Assembly: GCA_958295835.1 (NCBI GenBank)
Contig: OY282378.1
Span: forward strand, 4,923,694 to 4,987,693
Length of the DNA: 64,000 nt
Direction of reading: 5' to 3'
Source: an uncultured Gammaproteobacteria bacterium
GTDB lineage: Bacteria; Pseudomonadota; Gammaproteobacteria; HK1
Shown here piece by piece: positions 45,125 to 54,715 of this stretch. Position numbers and translations under genes: made by a program. The number at the start of each line of letters is the position of its first letter. Positions within the stretch are counted from its first letter, which is position 1. The notes beneath the pieces were generated by a model. It saw only the letters and a list, made by a program, of their open reading frames with translations. It was not told where the DNA came from and made no database searches.

Positions 45125-46291
45125 ATGCCCGACGCTCCCCCCGGCCCCCTCTGGCTGCTCGCGGAGCTCACCTACGCCTGTCCGCTGCAATGCCCGTACT
45201 GCTCGAACCCGCTCGACTTCGCCCGGACCAGGGGCGAGCTGACCACGGAGCAATGGATCGGCACATTGCGTGAGGCCAGGCAGCTCGGGGCGGCGCAGCT
45301 CGGCTTCTCCGGCGGCGAGCCGCTCGTGCGCCGCGACCTCGAAGAGCTGGTCGCGGAGGCGCGGAGCCTCGGCTACTACACCAACCTCATCACCTCGGCC
45401 ATCGGCATGGACGCCGCCCGGGTGCGGCGCCTCAAGGACGCGGGCCTCGACCACATCCAGATCAGCTTCCAGGCGAGCGACGCGGCCCTCAACGACTACC
45501 TCGCGGGGACCGACGCCTTCGCCCACAAGGTGGAGATGGCGCGCGCGGTCAAGGCGGAGGGTTACCCGATGGTCTTCAACGCCGTGCTGCACCGCCAGAA
45601 CATCGACCGCACGGAGGAGATCCTGGCCTTGGCGCTGGACCTCGGAGCGGACTACGTCGAGCTCGCCAACACCCAGTTCTATGGCTGGGCGTTCCACAAC
45701 CGGCATCGGCTTCTTCCGACCCGCGAGCAGCTCCGGCGTTCGGAAGCAGTGGCGAACCGGTACCGGGAGGCGCACGGGGATCGCATGAAGATCCTCTACG
45801 TGATCCCGGACTACTACGCCGACCGTCCGAAGCCGTGCATGAACGGCTGGGGACAGGTCTTCCTCAGCGTCGCGCCCGACGGCACCGCCCTGCCCTGCCA
45901 AGCCGCGCGCATGCTGCCGGGTATCGAGTTTCCCAAGGTGACCGAACACCGCCTCGCCTGGATCTGGAACGAATCGCCGGCGTTCAACCGGTACCGGGGC
46001 CGGGACTGGATGAAGGAGCCGTGCCGGAGCTGCCCGGAGCGCGACAAGGACTTCGGCGGCTGCCGCTGTCAGGCATGGCTCGTCACCGGCGATCCGGCCG
46101 GCGCGGATCCGGTGTGTGGTCTGTCGCCGCACCGGGGCCTGATCGACCGCGTCGTCGAGGCGGTCAACGGCGGTGGCGCCGGAGCCGTCAATGCAGGCGG
46201 CGCCAGCGCCGCGGCCGGGGCCGGAACGGCCGGTGACATCCCGGCGATGCTGTTCCGCAACGCCCGCAACTCGAAGGCGCTGCATTCCTGA
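45125..46291 (+). CDS. pqqE: PqqA peptide cyclase PqqE (radical SAM)
   Basis: 388 residues. Radical-SAM Cys triad in TYACPLQCPYCSNP (CxxxCxxC), SAM-binding GFSGGEPLVR, and SPASM cluster cysteines at PKPCMNGW, PCQAARM and the C-terminal CRSCPERDKDFGGCRCQAW. It forms the C-C bond between Glu and Tyr of PqqA, with PqqD presenting the peptide. The last ~50 residues (Gly/Ala-rich) are not conserved. Confidence 0.96.
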   Translation: MPDAPPGPLWLLAELTYACPLQCPYCSNPLDFARTRGELTTEQWIGTLREARQLGAAQLGFSGGEPLVRRDLEELVAEARSLGYYTNLITSAIGMDAARVRRLKDAGLDHIQISFQASDAALNDYLAGTDAFAHKVEMARAVKAEGYPMVFNAVLHRQNIDRTEEILALALDLGADYVELANTQFYGWAFHNRHRLLPTREQLRRSEAVANRYREAHGDRMKILYVIPDYYADRPKPCMNGWGQVFLSVAPDGTALPCQAARMLPGIEFPKVTEHRLAWIWNESPAFNRYRGRDWMKEPCRSCPERDKDFGGCRCQAWLVTGDPAGADPVCGLSPHRGLIDRVVEAVNGGGAGAVNAGGASAAAGAGTAGDIPAMLFRNARNSKALHS

Positions 46292-46412
46292 CGGGAGTTT
46301 TCGCCAGAGCCCAGACCGTCCGCGGACGGACTTGCTCGAATCCGTTCTCGACGCTCCCAACCTGCAAGAAGCTCATCCGAGACAACAGGCTCTCCTCCAA
46401 AGTGGTGCCGGT

Positions 46413-47348
46413 GTGAAAGTGCAGGTGCTCCGCTCCGACAATCCTCCCGGACTTGCTCAACGTACCCTTTTCCGCCGTCCCGCTACCACTACCGGTTACG
46501 TCCGGGTCGATGAAGCAGAAGCCACCGCATTGACGCTCCATCAATCGGCGCTGGTGTGCGGGGACGCCTGCCGTGCATTGCGACTCCTCCCGGATGCTTG
46601 CGTGCAAACCGTGGTGACTTCGCCTCCCTACTGGTCACTGCGCGACTACGCCGTTGAGAATCAGATCGGGATGGACGACACCCTGTCCGATTACATCAGA
46701 AGCATAGTGGCTGCCTTCGACGAGGTCCGGCGCGTGCTCCGGGACGACGGCACGGTCTGGTTCAACGTGGGGGATGCCTTCACGTCCGGGAACCGGCGCT
46801 ATCGCGCCCGGGACCGAAAGAACCGTGCGCGGGCGATGACGGTGCGTCCCCCGACCCCGCGCGGCCTGAAGCCAAAGGACCTGATCGGCGTACCTTGGCG
46901 ACTCGCGTTCGCGCTCCAGGAAGCAGGATGGTGGCTACGCTCGGAAGTAATCTGGAGCAAACCGAACGCGCACCCGGAATCCGTGCGGGATCGCCCCACG
47001 AAGGCACACGAAACCGTCTTCCTGTTTTCCAAGAGTCAGGACTACTACTACGACATCGAGGCGGTGCGCGGCCCCCGCGGGCGCAGACTGCGCACCGTAT
47101 GGGAGATTGCGACGGAGCCGCTCAAGCGCCTGAACGGGCAGGCCGATGACCATCCGGCCATGATGCCCATGACGCTGGCTCGGCAATGTGTGGCTATCAC
47201 CAGTCGCGAGGGCAGCGTCGTGTTGGATCCCTACGCGGGCGCCGGAACGGCGTTGCTGGCCGCACACGGGCTTGGCAGACGATGGGTGGGTATCGAGATC
47301 AACCGAGCATTCGTTGATCTGATCGAGCGTCGGTTGCGTGGCGAGTGA
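46413..47348 (+). CDS. DNA modification methyltransferase (N4-cytosine/N6-adenine type, beta class)
   Basis: About 311 residues. Catalytic motif IV TSPPYWSLRDY comes first and the SAM motif I DPYAGAGTALLA is C-terminal, which is the beta-class order; SPPY favours N4-cytosine methylation. KAHETVFLFSKS and the central VPWRLAFALQEAGW are common in PvuII/BglII-type enzymes. The start is uncertain; GTG at 46413 is used, and the frame is open further upstream. DNA is AT-richer than pqqE. The next gene encodes a likely matching endonuclease. Confidence 0.88.
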   Translation: MKVQVLRSDNPPGLAQRTLFRRPATTTGYVRVDEAEATALTLHQSALVCGDACRALRLLPDACVQTVVTSPPYWSLRDYAVENQIGMDDTLSDYIRSIVAAFDEVRRVLRDDGTVWFNVGDAFTSGNRRYRARDRKNRARAMTVRPPTPRGLKPKDLIGVPWRLAFALQEAGWWLRSEVIWSKPNAHPESVRDRPTKAHETVFLFSKSQDYYYDIEAVRGPRGRRLRTVWEIATEPLKRLNGQADDHPAMMPMTLARQCVAITSREGSVVLDPYAGAGTALLAAHGLGRRWVGIEINRAFVDLIERRLRGE

Positions 47349-47447
47349 AGCTCGACGAACTCAAAGCCAGATTGGATGAATTCTCCCCGGTCCGTGAGGG
47401 GCGAGTCGGGCGCGGGGCGTCCACATTCAATCCCGAAGGTGTATGTG

Positions 47448-48413
47448 ATGGCGAATGACGTCGGTTATGAAGATGCTGTGCGCCGGACGTTATGGCTCTG
47501 GGCCGACAGGCACCATCGGGATGAACTCGATGACGGTCCGCGGCTGAAGCGTCCGCCGGTTCTTGCAAAGGGGTCCGCATCGAAGAACGTCCTGGTTCCA
47601 TCGGAGATGTCGAAAGCGAATGACATCCGCGCTGCTATCCCCGAAAGGCATCGGCATCGGTGGTTTCGCAGCCTGAAGAGCTCCCAGGCCCTGACGCAAA
47701 GTGTATTCGGAGCGATCCATGCTTTCGATTGTCTTGATCTGCTCCAGGATGTGCCCGCCGAATGCGGGCAGCCGGCTTTCTACGAAAACTCCCGCGGTTG
47801 GACGCTCGACTTCGAGCACGAATTGCGCTGCCTGGGAGAGCCGAGACCTACGAGTGTCGACGTGCTGGCAAGCGGACCGGGAAAGCGGGTTGCTGTCGAG
47901 TGCAAGTTCACCGAGCGGGAATTCGGCGCCTGCTCACGCCCGCGTCTGCGCCCTGGCGATGAAACTTGGTCCGATCAGTATTGCGACGGAAGCTACAGAG
48001 TACAGCACCATCGCCGCAGCCGCTGTGCGCTGACGGAGATCGGTATTCGTTATTGGGAATATCTGCCCTGCTTGTTCGATTGGCCGGCTGACTACGATCA
48101 TGAGCCGTGCCCGTTCGGGGAAACTTACCAACTGGCGAGAAACGCGCTTGCTGCTAATCTCACACCGGACGGCGAGCTTGATCCGGGTAAAGGACACGTA
48201 CTTGTCGTTTACGATGCTCGCAACCCCGAGTTCCAGGGCGACGGCAGAGCCGAAAGACAGTGGAAGGCAGTGATCGCCACCTGTCGCGTGCCGGGACTGG
48301 TACGCCGCCTGAGTTGGCAACGCCTGATGGCCGCCGTCGCACACACGCCGATACTGACGTATCTCGTCGATGGTGTGGCGAAGAAATACGGCCTGGAACC
48401 GGATTGGCCATAG
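47448..48413 (+). CDS. PD-(D/E)XK restriction endonuclease-like protein
   Basis: About 321 residues. Nuclease core: Asp in TSVDVLASG followed by VAVECKFTEREFGACS (ExK). The protein resembles the PGN_0703-type putative restriction endonucleases. It starts 100 bp after the methyltransferase on the same strand, making a type II-like restriction-modification pair; its end lies 14 bp from the convergent pqqB stop. I use the ATG at 47448; an ATG at 47376 is possible. Recognition sequence unknown. Confidence 0.75.
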   Translation: MANDVGYEDAVRRTLWLWADRHHRDELDDGPRLKRPPVLAKGSASKNVLVPSEMSKANDIRAAIPERHRHRWFRSLKSSQALTQSVFGAIHAFDCLDLLQDVPAECGQPAFYENSRGWTLDFEHELRCLGEPRPTSVDVLASGPGKRVAVECKFTEREFGACSRPRLRPGDETWSDQYCDGSYRVQHHRRSRCALTEIGIRYWEYLPCLFDWPADYDHEPCPFGETYQLARNALAANLTPDGELDPGKGHVLVVYDARNPEFQGDGRAERQWKAVIATCRVPGLVRRLSWQRLMAAVAHTPILTYLVDGVAKKYGLEPDWP

Positions 48414-48426
48414 ATCCGGACCGCGG

Positions 48427-49356
48427 TCACCCGTCGAGCACCATCCCGTCGCAGGCGACCTCCCAGCCCTGCCCGGTGACCGCGCGCCTCTCCTCGCTGT
48501 CGTCGAGCAGCACCGGGTTGGTGGTGTTGAGGTGGATGAAGACCTTGCGCCTCACCCCCAGCGGCGCGAACGCCGCCATCGTGCCGTCTTCCCCCGAGAT
48601 GCTCATATGCCCCATCCGGCGCCCCGTCTTCACCCCGGTCCCGGAACGGATCATCTCGTCGTCGGTCCACAGGGTGCCGTCGAAGAGCACGAGCTCGGCC
48701 CCCGCGAGACGGGCCGCGAGGGCGTCGGTCATCCGCGCACAGGCGGGCACGTAGAACAGCCTGGTCACCCCGGCGGCGTCCCTCACCTCCAACGCGATGG
48801 TGTCTTCCTCCACGGAGCCGAAGTCCGGACCCTTGCTTTCGTCTTCGAGCCACAGCGCGACCTTGCCGGGTACCGCGAAGGGGGTCACCACCAAGCCGGC
48901 CGGCGAGCCGTCGGGGCAGAGGATCGAGAGCGGCTCGTCGAGCCGCATTGGTTCGCGGGAGACGAACGCCGGATTGAGCACGTTGAACACCGAGTTCGCT
49001 TCCAGCACCGAGAGGACCCGTTCGGTCGCGTAGAGCCGTAGCGGCTGCGATTCACGCAGGTTGAGCAGGCCGGCGATGTGGTCGACGTCGGCGTTGGTCA
49101 GCACCACCGCCTTGATCGGACTGTGCCGCAGCCCCTCGCGCGGGTGCAGGAAGGGGTTGTCGCCGATCTGCTGGCGCAGATCCGGGGAGGCGTTGCAGAG
49201 CACCCAGTCGGCGCCGTTCGCACTCAGCGCGATGGAGGACTGGGTCCTCGGCCGCGCGGCCGGATCGCCGCCGCGGGCCCGGTGGCTGTTCGGGTGGTTG
49301 CAGTTCCATTGGGGATAGCCGCCGCCCGCGCCGGCCCCCAGCACTCGGACCTTCAT
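48427..49356 (-). CDS. pqqB: PQQ biosynthesis protein PqqB
   Basis: 309 residues with the metallo-beta-lactamase fold. N-terminus VRVLGAGAGGGYPQWNCNH and TNADVDHIAGLLNLRE are diagnostic; FHLN-like FIHLNTTNPVLL lies near the end. PqqB hydroxylates the tyrosine-derived part of the processed PqqA peptide. It is on the strand opposite to pqqA/pqqE and separated from pqqE by the restriction-modification pair. Confidence 0.96.
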   Translation of the reverse strand: MKVRVLGAGAGGGYPQWNCNHPNSHRARGGDPAARPRTQSSIALSANGADWVLCNASPDLRQQIGDNPFLHPREGLRHSPIKAVVLTNADVDHIAGLLNLRESQPLRLYATERVLSVLEANSVFNVLNPAFVSREPMRLDEPLSILCPDGSPAGLVVTPFAVPGKVALWLEDESKGPDFGSVEEDTIALEVRDAAGVTRLFYVPACARMTDALAARLAGAELVLFDGTLWTDDEMIRSGTGVKTGRRMGHMSISGEDGTMAAFAPLGVRRKVFIHLNTTNPVLLDDSEERRAVTGQGWEVACDGMVLDG

Positions 49357-49389
49357 GGACGGCGATTGTACCGCGCGGGAGGCGGGTTG

Positions 49390-49419
49390 CTTGAAAAATC
49401 GCGCGGTGATCCAACCTGA
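49390..49419 (+). promoter_or_regulatory. Possible heat-shock (sigma-32) promoter of hsp20
   Basis: CTTGAAA at 49390-49396 equals the sigma-32 -35 element; CCAACCTGAT about 14 nt later is a fair -10. It is 50 bp before the small heat-shock gene, and rpoH lies 600 bp downstream. Confidence 0.5.
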
Positions 49420-49469
49420 TGAGCAAGCGGCGAAGGGCCGCCATTCAACCCGACAACGGAGGCTTCAAC

Positions 49470-49916
49470 ATGTTGCTGACCCGATACGAGCCCTGGAGCG
49501 CGATGCGCCAGCTCCAGAACGAGATGAGCCGCGTGTTCGACAACGCGGTGGCCGGAGCCGAGGACGGCTCGAACGTGGTGACCAGCCGCTGGACGCCGAC
49601 GGTGGACATCAGGGAAGACGCCGAACGTTTCGTGATCGCCGCCGACGTCCCGGGGGTCGATCCCGAGGACATCGAGCTGACGATGGAGAACGGCGTGCTC
49701 ACCATCAAGGGCGAGCGCAAGCTCGAGGCCAAGGACGAGGGCGACAACGGCTATCGCCGGGTGGAGCGGGTGTACGGCAGCTTCTATCGCCGGTTCACCC
49801 TGCCCGACACCGCCGATGCCGAGGCCATCTCCGCCAACGGCAGGCACGGGGTGCTGGAGGTGGTGATCCCGAAGCGCGCCGCGTTGCAGCCGAAGCGGAT
49901 CGCGGTCGCCCACTGA
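49470..49916 (+). CDS. Small heat-shock protein, Hsp20 family
   Basis: 148 residues; ATP-independent holdase chaperone. Alpha-crystallin domain from TPTVDIREDAERFVIAADVPG to the beta-9 LEVVIPKR; the short C-terminal tail carries PKRIAV in place of a clear I-x-I. GGAGG precedes the ATG at 49470. A perfect 30-bp palindrome terminates the unit. Confidence 0.93.
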   Translation: MLLTRYEPWSAMRQLQNEMSRVFDNAVAGAEDGSNVVTSRWTPTVDIREDAERFVIAADVPGVDPEDIELTMENGVLTIKGERKLEAKDEGDNGYRRVERVYGSFYRRFTLPDTADAEAISANGRHGVLEVVIPKRAALQPKRIAVAH

Positions 49917-49931
49917 AGAAGCTGCGTGGGG

Positions 49932-49961
49932 AAGGCGGGACGACACGTGTCGTCCCGCCTT
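49932..49961. terminator. Perfect 30-bp palindrome terminator after hsp20
   Basis: AAGGCGGGACGACAC followed directly by its reverse complement. Very strong stem, A-rich on one side and ending in TT; works for hsp20 and possibly also for the opposite-strand rpoH transcript. The remaining bases to 50180 show no gene. Confidence 0.8.
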
Positions 49962-50180
49962 GCGTTCTTCTGGCTGGCTCTACTTCGAACGCCGCCGAGT
50001 TCCGGGGGCGTCCCGAACTTCATCGACATCAGGGGCATTGGACGCCCAGCGCGGTACGGGTCGGCGAAATCTCTCCCCAAGGGTCGAATCGGGGGCGGGT
50101 GGTGCGAGGGACATCCATGAGCCGGCTTCGAATTCGCGGCGTCGGAAGACAGGCCGGCGCATCAATCCTGACAGTTCGCC

Positions 50181-51038
<858 letters not shown>

Positions 51039-51174
51039 GACGTGTCGAGCCTCTGCTTGTACCTGCTGGTGGAAGCCGCTCGCTCCGGAGCGCTCCTGCC
51101 TCCGCGCGTGCTCCCTCTCGATGCGTGGTGAGATTGAGGCGGTGACCCGGAATTCAAGCCGCTTGCGGACCCGC

Positions 51175-52005
51175 TTACGGACCGAGGACCGACCGAACCA
51201 CGATGAGCTCGTTGCGCACGGAGGCAATCCCCGGCACCTCGCGCGCGAGCCGCTCGGCCTCGTCCTTGAACGCCTGGTCGTCGGCCACGCCGCTCAGCAG
51301 CAGCTCACCGGATTCCGGGTCGAGCTCGATCGTCAACGAGGGCGTCGGGCGGCTGGTGATTTCACTGCGCCGCAGTGCCGACCGCACATGCGCGAGCTTG
51401 ATCATGTGGTCGAGCCTGCCCGTCGAAGCCGGGGTAGGTTGGTTTTCCGGGCGGGCGGTCATCGAGACGATCATGTCGATGCACGCCTCGACCGAGACAT
51501 GCTCGGTGTTGAGCACCATGTCGTAAAGCATCGGATCGCGGTAGTCGACGTGGAACAGGTGCTGCATCCTGCGTGCATACGCGGCGTCGTTGCGCCGCAC
51601 TTCCTTCCTCGCGACCTCCAGATCGGCAATCCCCATCCGATCCATGACGTTGCGGGCGCGCAGGGCCACCGGCGCACAAATCCTGACGCAGGTCACGTGG
51701 GCAATCTCGCGCAGCACGTAGGTCGCGCCCCATCCGCGGATCAACACGTTGCCTCGTGTCGCGACGTCGAGCAGCTCTTCGGTGGTGTAGAGGGACAGGT
51801 CGTTCTCATTGATCCCCCAGCGCTCCAGCAAGCTCGATTTCCCCTCCAGGAACCGGTTCACCGAGCTCTCCTGCATATGCATCTTCTCGGCGATGTGCTC
51901 CACCAGCTCGTGCTGGACCAGCTCGAGCCCGAGCCGATCGGCAAGCCCCAAGGCCACGTCGCGCCCGAGCGAACCCATCTCCCGTGTCATGGTGATGATT
52001 GCCAT
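51175..52005 (-). CDS. Cytidylate-kinase-like protein with C-terminal BON domain
   Basis: 276 residues. Residues 1-190 match the Cytidylate_kin_2 family (MAIITMTREMGSLGRDVALG with an atypical P-loop, GWGATYVLREI, VRICAPVALRARNVM). Residues 205-276 look like a BON domain (LTIELDPESGELLLSGVADD, VPGIASVRNELIVV), usually a phospholipid- or envelope-binding module. GGGAGA precedes the ATG. Whether it phosphorylates CMP is doubtful, as true Cmk proteins lack the BON part. Confidence 0.8.
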   Translation of the reverse strand: MAIITMTREMGSLGRDVALGLADRLGLELVQHELVEHIAEKMHMQESSVNRFLEGKSSLLERWGINENDLSLYTTEELLDVATRGNVLIRGWGATYVLREIAHVTCVRICAPVALRARNVMDRMGIADLEVARKEVRRNDAAYARRMQHLFHVDYRDPMLYDMVLNTEHVSVEACIDMIVSMTARPENQPTPASTGRLDHMIKLAHVRSALRRSEITSRPTPSLTIELDPESGELLLSGVADDQAFKDEAERLAREVPGIASVRNELIVVRSVLGP

Positions 52006-52118
52006 CGGTGTTCTCCCGCAACGGTATCCGCCGGCAAGCTTAGTCTTCCGGCGGCCGGATGGCGAATGGCCGGGATCGATCGGACACCCACGGCGACCGT
52101 CGCACACTGCGCCGGTTC

Positions 52119-54383
52119 CTACCCGCGGTCATCGGGCATCTCGAACGGTCTTGAATCGAGGAAGCGATCGAGCACGTTCGCAAGCAGCCGCGAGACGTCG
52201 TTGTCGAAGCCGTTGCTCGGCAGGCTGCCGCAGAAGGTGATGGAGCCGGTGGAGAACACCGCCCCGCCCTTCGGGGTTTCGAAGAAGGTGAGATCGGCGC
52301 GGATCAGCTTCTCGGCCGGCTCGCCCGGCCACGTGACGATATGGGTGAGATGCTCCTCGGGCACGAGCACCCACGGCGCCTCGGGGGGGTGGTTCTCCGA
52401 GCTTGCGACGACCACCGCATGGGAGGGGGTTCCGAGCCGCTTGTCGGCGCGGTCGAGCTCGAATCCCGCCGCGCCGTGGCCGCCGAGGCCGTGGTCGCCG
52501 AAGGTCTCGCCGTCGATGCCTTCGAACATCCACGCAACCCGCGAGTCGTCCGCTTCCGGTCGCTTGCGGTAGTACGACCCCACGTAGTTGCCCTGGGCGG
52601 TGAAGCCGACCCCGGTGAGGTGTTGCGGAGGACGGCCGTTACGGCGCCACAGTCCACCGTACTCGCCGTCGAACTGGTTGTAGTATTCCCCGGGCTCGGC
52701 CGCCCATGCTCGAATGCCGCCTTCTCCGCGGCGGATCTCGATGACCCCGCGCTTCTCCGACGACAGGGCGACCTTCCAGTAGAACCCGTTCCCCCCGAGG
52801 TAGCACAACCGCCCGCCGCGGTCGCGGTACGCCTCCAGCGCATCCAGCGTCTCGCGGGTGTGGTACTCGGGATGGGTGCCGGTAGCGACCACCGTGTAAT
52901 CCTTCAGCACCTCCGCGCCTTCGTCGTGAAGCTCCTGATCGGTGACGATGTCGTAGTCGTAGCCCTTCGCCTCCATCCACGCGGTGAGGTGGGTGTCGGC
53001 GGGGAAGTGGCGCAGCCCCGAGCCTCGAATTCCGGGGTACGGGTAGGTGATGTAGCCGATGCGCACGTTCAGCATGGGCCGATGCCACGACGCGATGGAG
53101 ATTCCGCTCCCGTCGGTATGATGGTTGTAGGTCGAGAGCCCGTACTCGACGTGGCCGCCGGGGTTGTGCGGATAGGCGCCCCACTCTGCGGCCTGCGCCT
53201 TCCAGTCCGCCTTCCACCGCGGGTCCCGCGACCACTCGGGACGGGCATGGTTCGCGTAGATCGTGTACGTGAACGTCGAGACGAGCACCGCGATCGGCGC
53301 GGTGGTCCTGCCCTTCGGCGGCACCACGAAGAACGGGATGTTCTCCCGCGCATCGGCCGCCGTGAGCATCAGCGCGCAGGTGGACGAGCGCGTGCCCTCG
53401 GGCACCGTCCACTCGAACGCCACCGGCCAGCCGCAGTCGTCGATGTCGTCTTCGTGAAAGTGGATCGCCGCATACTCGCGAGGGGCGTACCGCCAGCACA
53501 TCTCGCGGCCGTTCCACCCCGAGCCGGTCATCCCTCGGGCCGGGACGTTGACGAGCCGGCCGTGGAGTCCGTGGGGGCCGACGTCTTCGATACGGCTCGA
53601 TTCGACGCCGCGCGAGAAGTCCCACCGTGCGCTTGCGCCGTCGATGGCGCCACCGTCCGCGAAGTCGTCGATCTCGTCTCCGGTGAGCGGCCGATCGAAC
53701 ACCGCAGGGGCCTCGAGCTTGCCGTTGAAGTGATGGGTGGGAAGCGCGTGGTTCACGGCCGCAAGCAGCATCGGGGCATCCGCCGCGGGAGATGCGCCGG
53801 CGGGGAGGGCCGCGCTTGCGGTCCGCGGCGGAAGCGTCTCCCCGAGTCGGGGCGAAGTCGCCGCCCACCCGACGCGGACCTCGGCGGCATCGGTGTCCAT
53901 CACGAGCCACACGGCATGCCATGCCCGCTCGACGAGCGGATTCGAGACCACCGCGACGTCGCGCATCGACGTACCGTCGCCGATCGATGCGCAGAGCCGG
54001 CCCTGCTCGTCGATCGCGAGAGCGAATCCGCTCCTCGCCGCATCGCCGGTGCGCGAGACGATCCCCTGCCGCGCACCGGCGAGCCGTGTCGGGTGGACGA
54101 GACAGGTCACCGAGAAGCTGCCCGTCCCGAAGCAGCGCCCCGGATCCTCGATGCGGGCATGCGAGCCCCGCGGGGATCGCTCCTCGCCCGCCGCCCCGCA
54201 CGCGACGGGAGCGCTCGCGACGGGCTCGACGAGGATGCCGGGACCGGCCGGATTGGCGTCCGCGCAGATGACGCGCACGAGCTTCGCTTCGACCTTCGCT
54301 CCCGTGGCATTGGTGAGATGGAATCGGATCGTCTCTCCGGGACGAACCGACAGGCGATCGGCATATCCGGTCAACGGCAGCAT
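52119..54383 (-). CDS. N,N-dimethylformamidase large-subunit homologue
   Basis: 754 residues, the usual length of the DMFase beta subunit, which hydrolyses dimethylformamide to dimethylamine and formate using mononuclear iron held by two Tyr and one Glu. An N-terminal LamG/concanavalin-like part (SFSVTCLVHPTRLAG, LEAPAVFDRPLTGDEID) is followed by the catalytic region (FVVPPKGRTTAPIAVLVSTF, EYGLSTYNHHTDGSG, VATGTHPEYHTRETLDALEAY, YLGGNGFYW). No small-subunit gene (about 130 residues) adjoins it, so the true substrate may be another amide. Confidence 0.85.
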   Translation of the reverse strand: MLPLTGYADRLSVRPGETIRFHLTNATGAKVEAKLVRVICADANPAGPGILVEPVASAPVACGAAGEERSPRGSHARIEDPGRCFGTGSFSVTCLVHPTRLAGARQGIVSRTGDAARSGFALAIDEQGRLCASIGDGTSMRDVAVVSNPLVERAWHAVWLVMDTDAAEVRVGWAATSPRLGETLPPRTASAALPAGASPAADAPMLLAAVNHALPTHHFNGKLEAPAVFDRPLTGDEIDDFADGGAIDGASARWDFSRGVESSRIEDVGPHGLHGRLVNVPARGMTGSGWNGREMCWRYAPREYAAIHFHEDDIDDCGWPVAFEWTVPEGTRSSTCALMLTAADARENIPFFVVPPKGRTTAPIAVLVSTFTYTIYANHARPEWSRDPRWKADWKAQAAEWGAYPHNPGGHVEYGLSTYNHHTDGSGISIASWHRPMLNVRIGYITYPYPGIRGSGLRHFPADTHLTAWMEAKGYDYDIVTDQELHDEGAEVLKDYTVVATGTHPEYHTRETLDALEAYRDRGGRLCYLGGNGFYWKVALSSEKRGVIEIRRGEGGIRAWAAEPGEYYNQFDGEYGGLWRRNGRPPQHLTGVGFTAQGNYVGSYYRKRPEADDSRVAWMFEGIDGETFGDHGLGGHGAAGFELDRADKRLGTPSHAVVVASSENHPPEAPWVLVPEEHLTHIVTWPGEPAEKLIRADLTFFETPKGGAVFSTGSITFCGSLPSNGFDNDVSRLLANVLDRFLDSRPFEMPDDRG

Positions 54384-54715
54384 GGCGATTGGCTCCTGGG
54401 CTCCGGTCTCGGTGCAGGCCGGGCGGCGGCATTCTCACAGAACCGGCGGGCTCGGGTGAACATTCCGTATCCGCACGCGGGAGGGACAGCACCCGAACAT
54501 GCGTTCGCGGCCCTGGAGTGACCCCGGACTCCCGGTCGCCACGCTCGTCTCCATCGAGGCGGCGGCCCCGGTTCAGGGGGACATTCCCGACCCGGCGCAC
54601 GAACACGCTCTCGATCACCGACGCCGGCTCCGGGAATCGAAGTCGTCGACCTCGAAAATCTTCCGGCCGCAAACGAACCGACCGACCGCGCGCGGCAGGC
54701 GCCCTCCCGCTCGTG
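54384..54715. other. Intergenic stretch, no gene recognised
   Basis: Between the DMFase-like start and the MFS stop (same strand). I looked for a DMFase small subunit here and found none. No clear terminator. Confidence 0.5.

Noticed and set aside
54384..54715. Possible DMFase small subunit
   Set aside because: No open frame with matching length or character in either direction.
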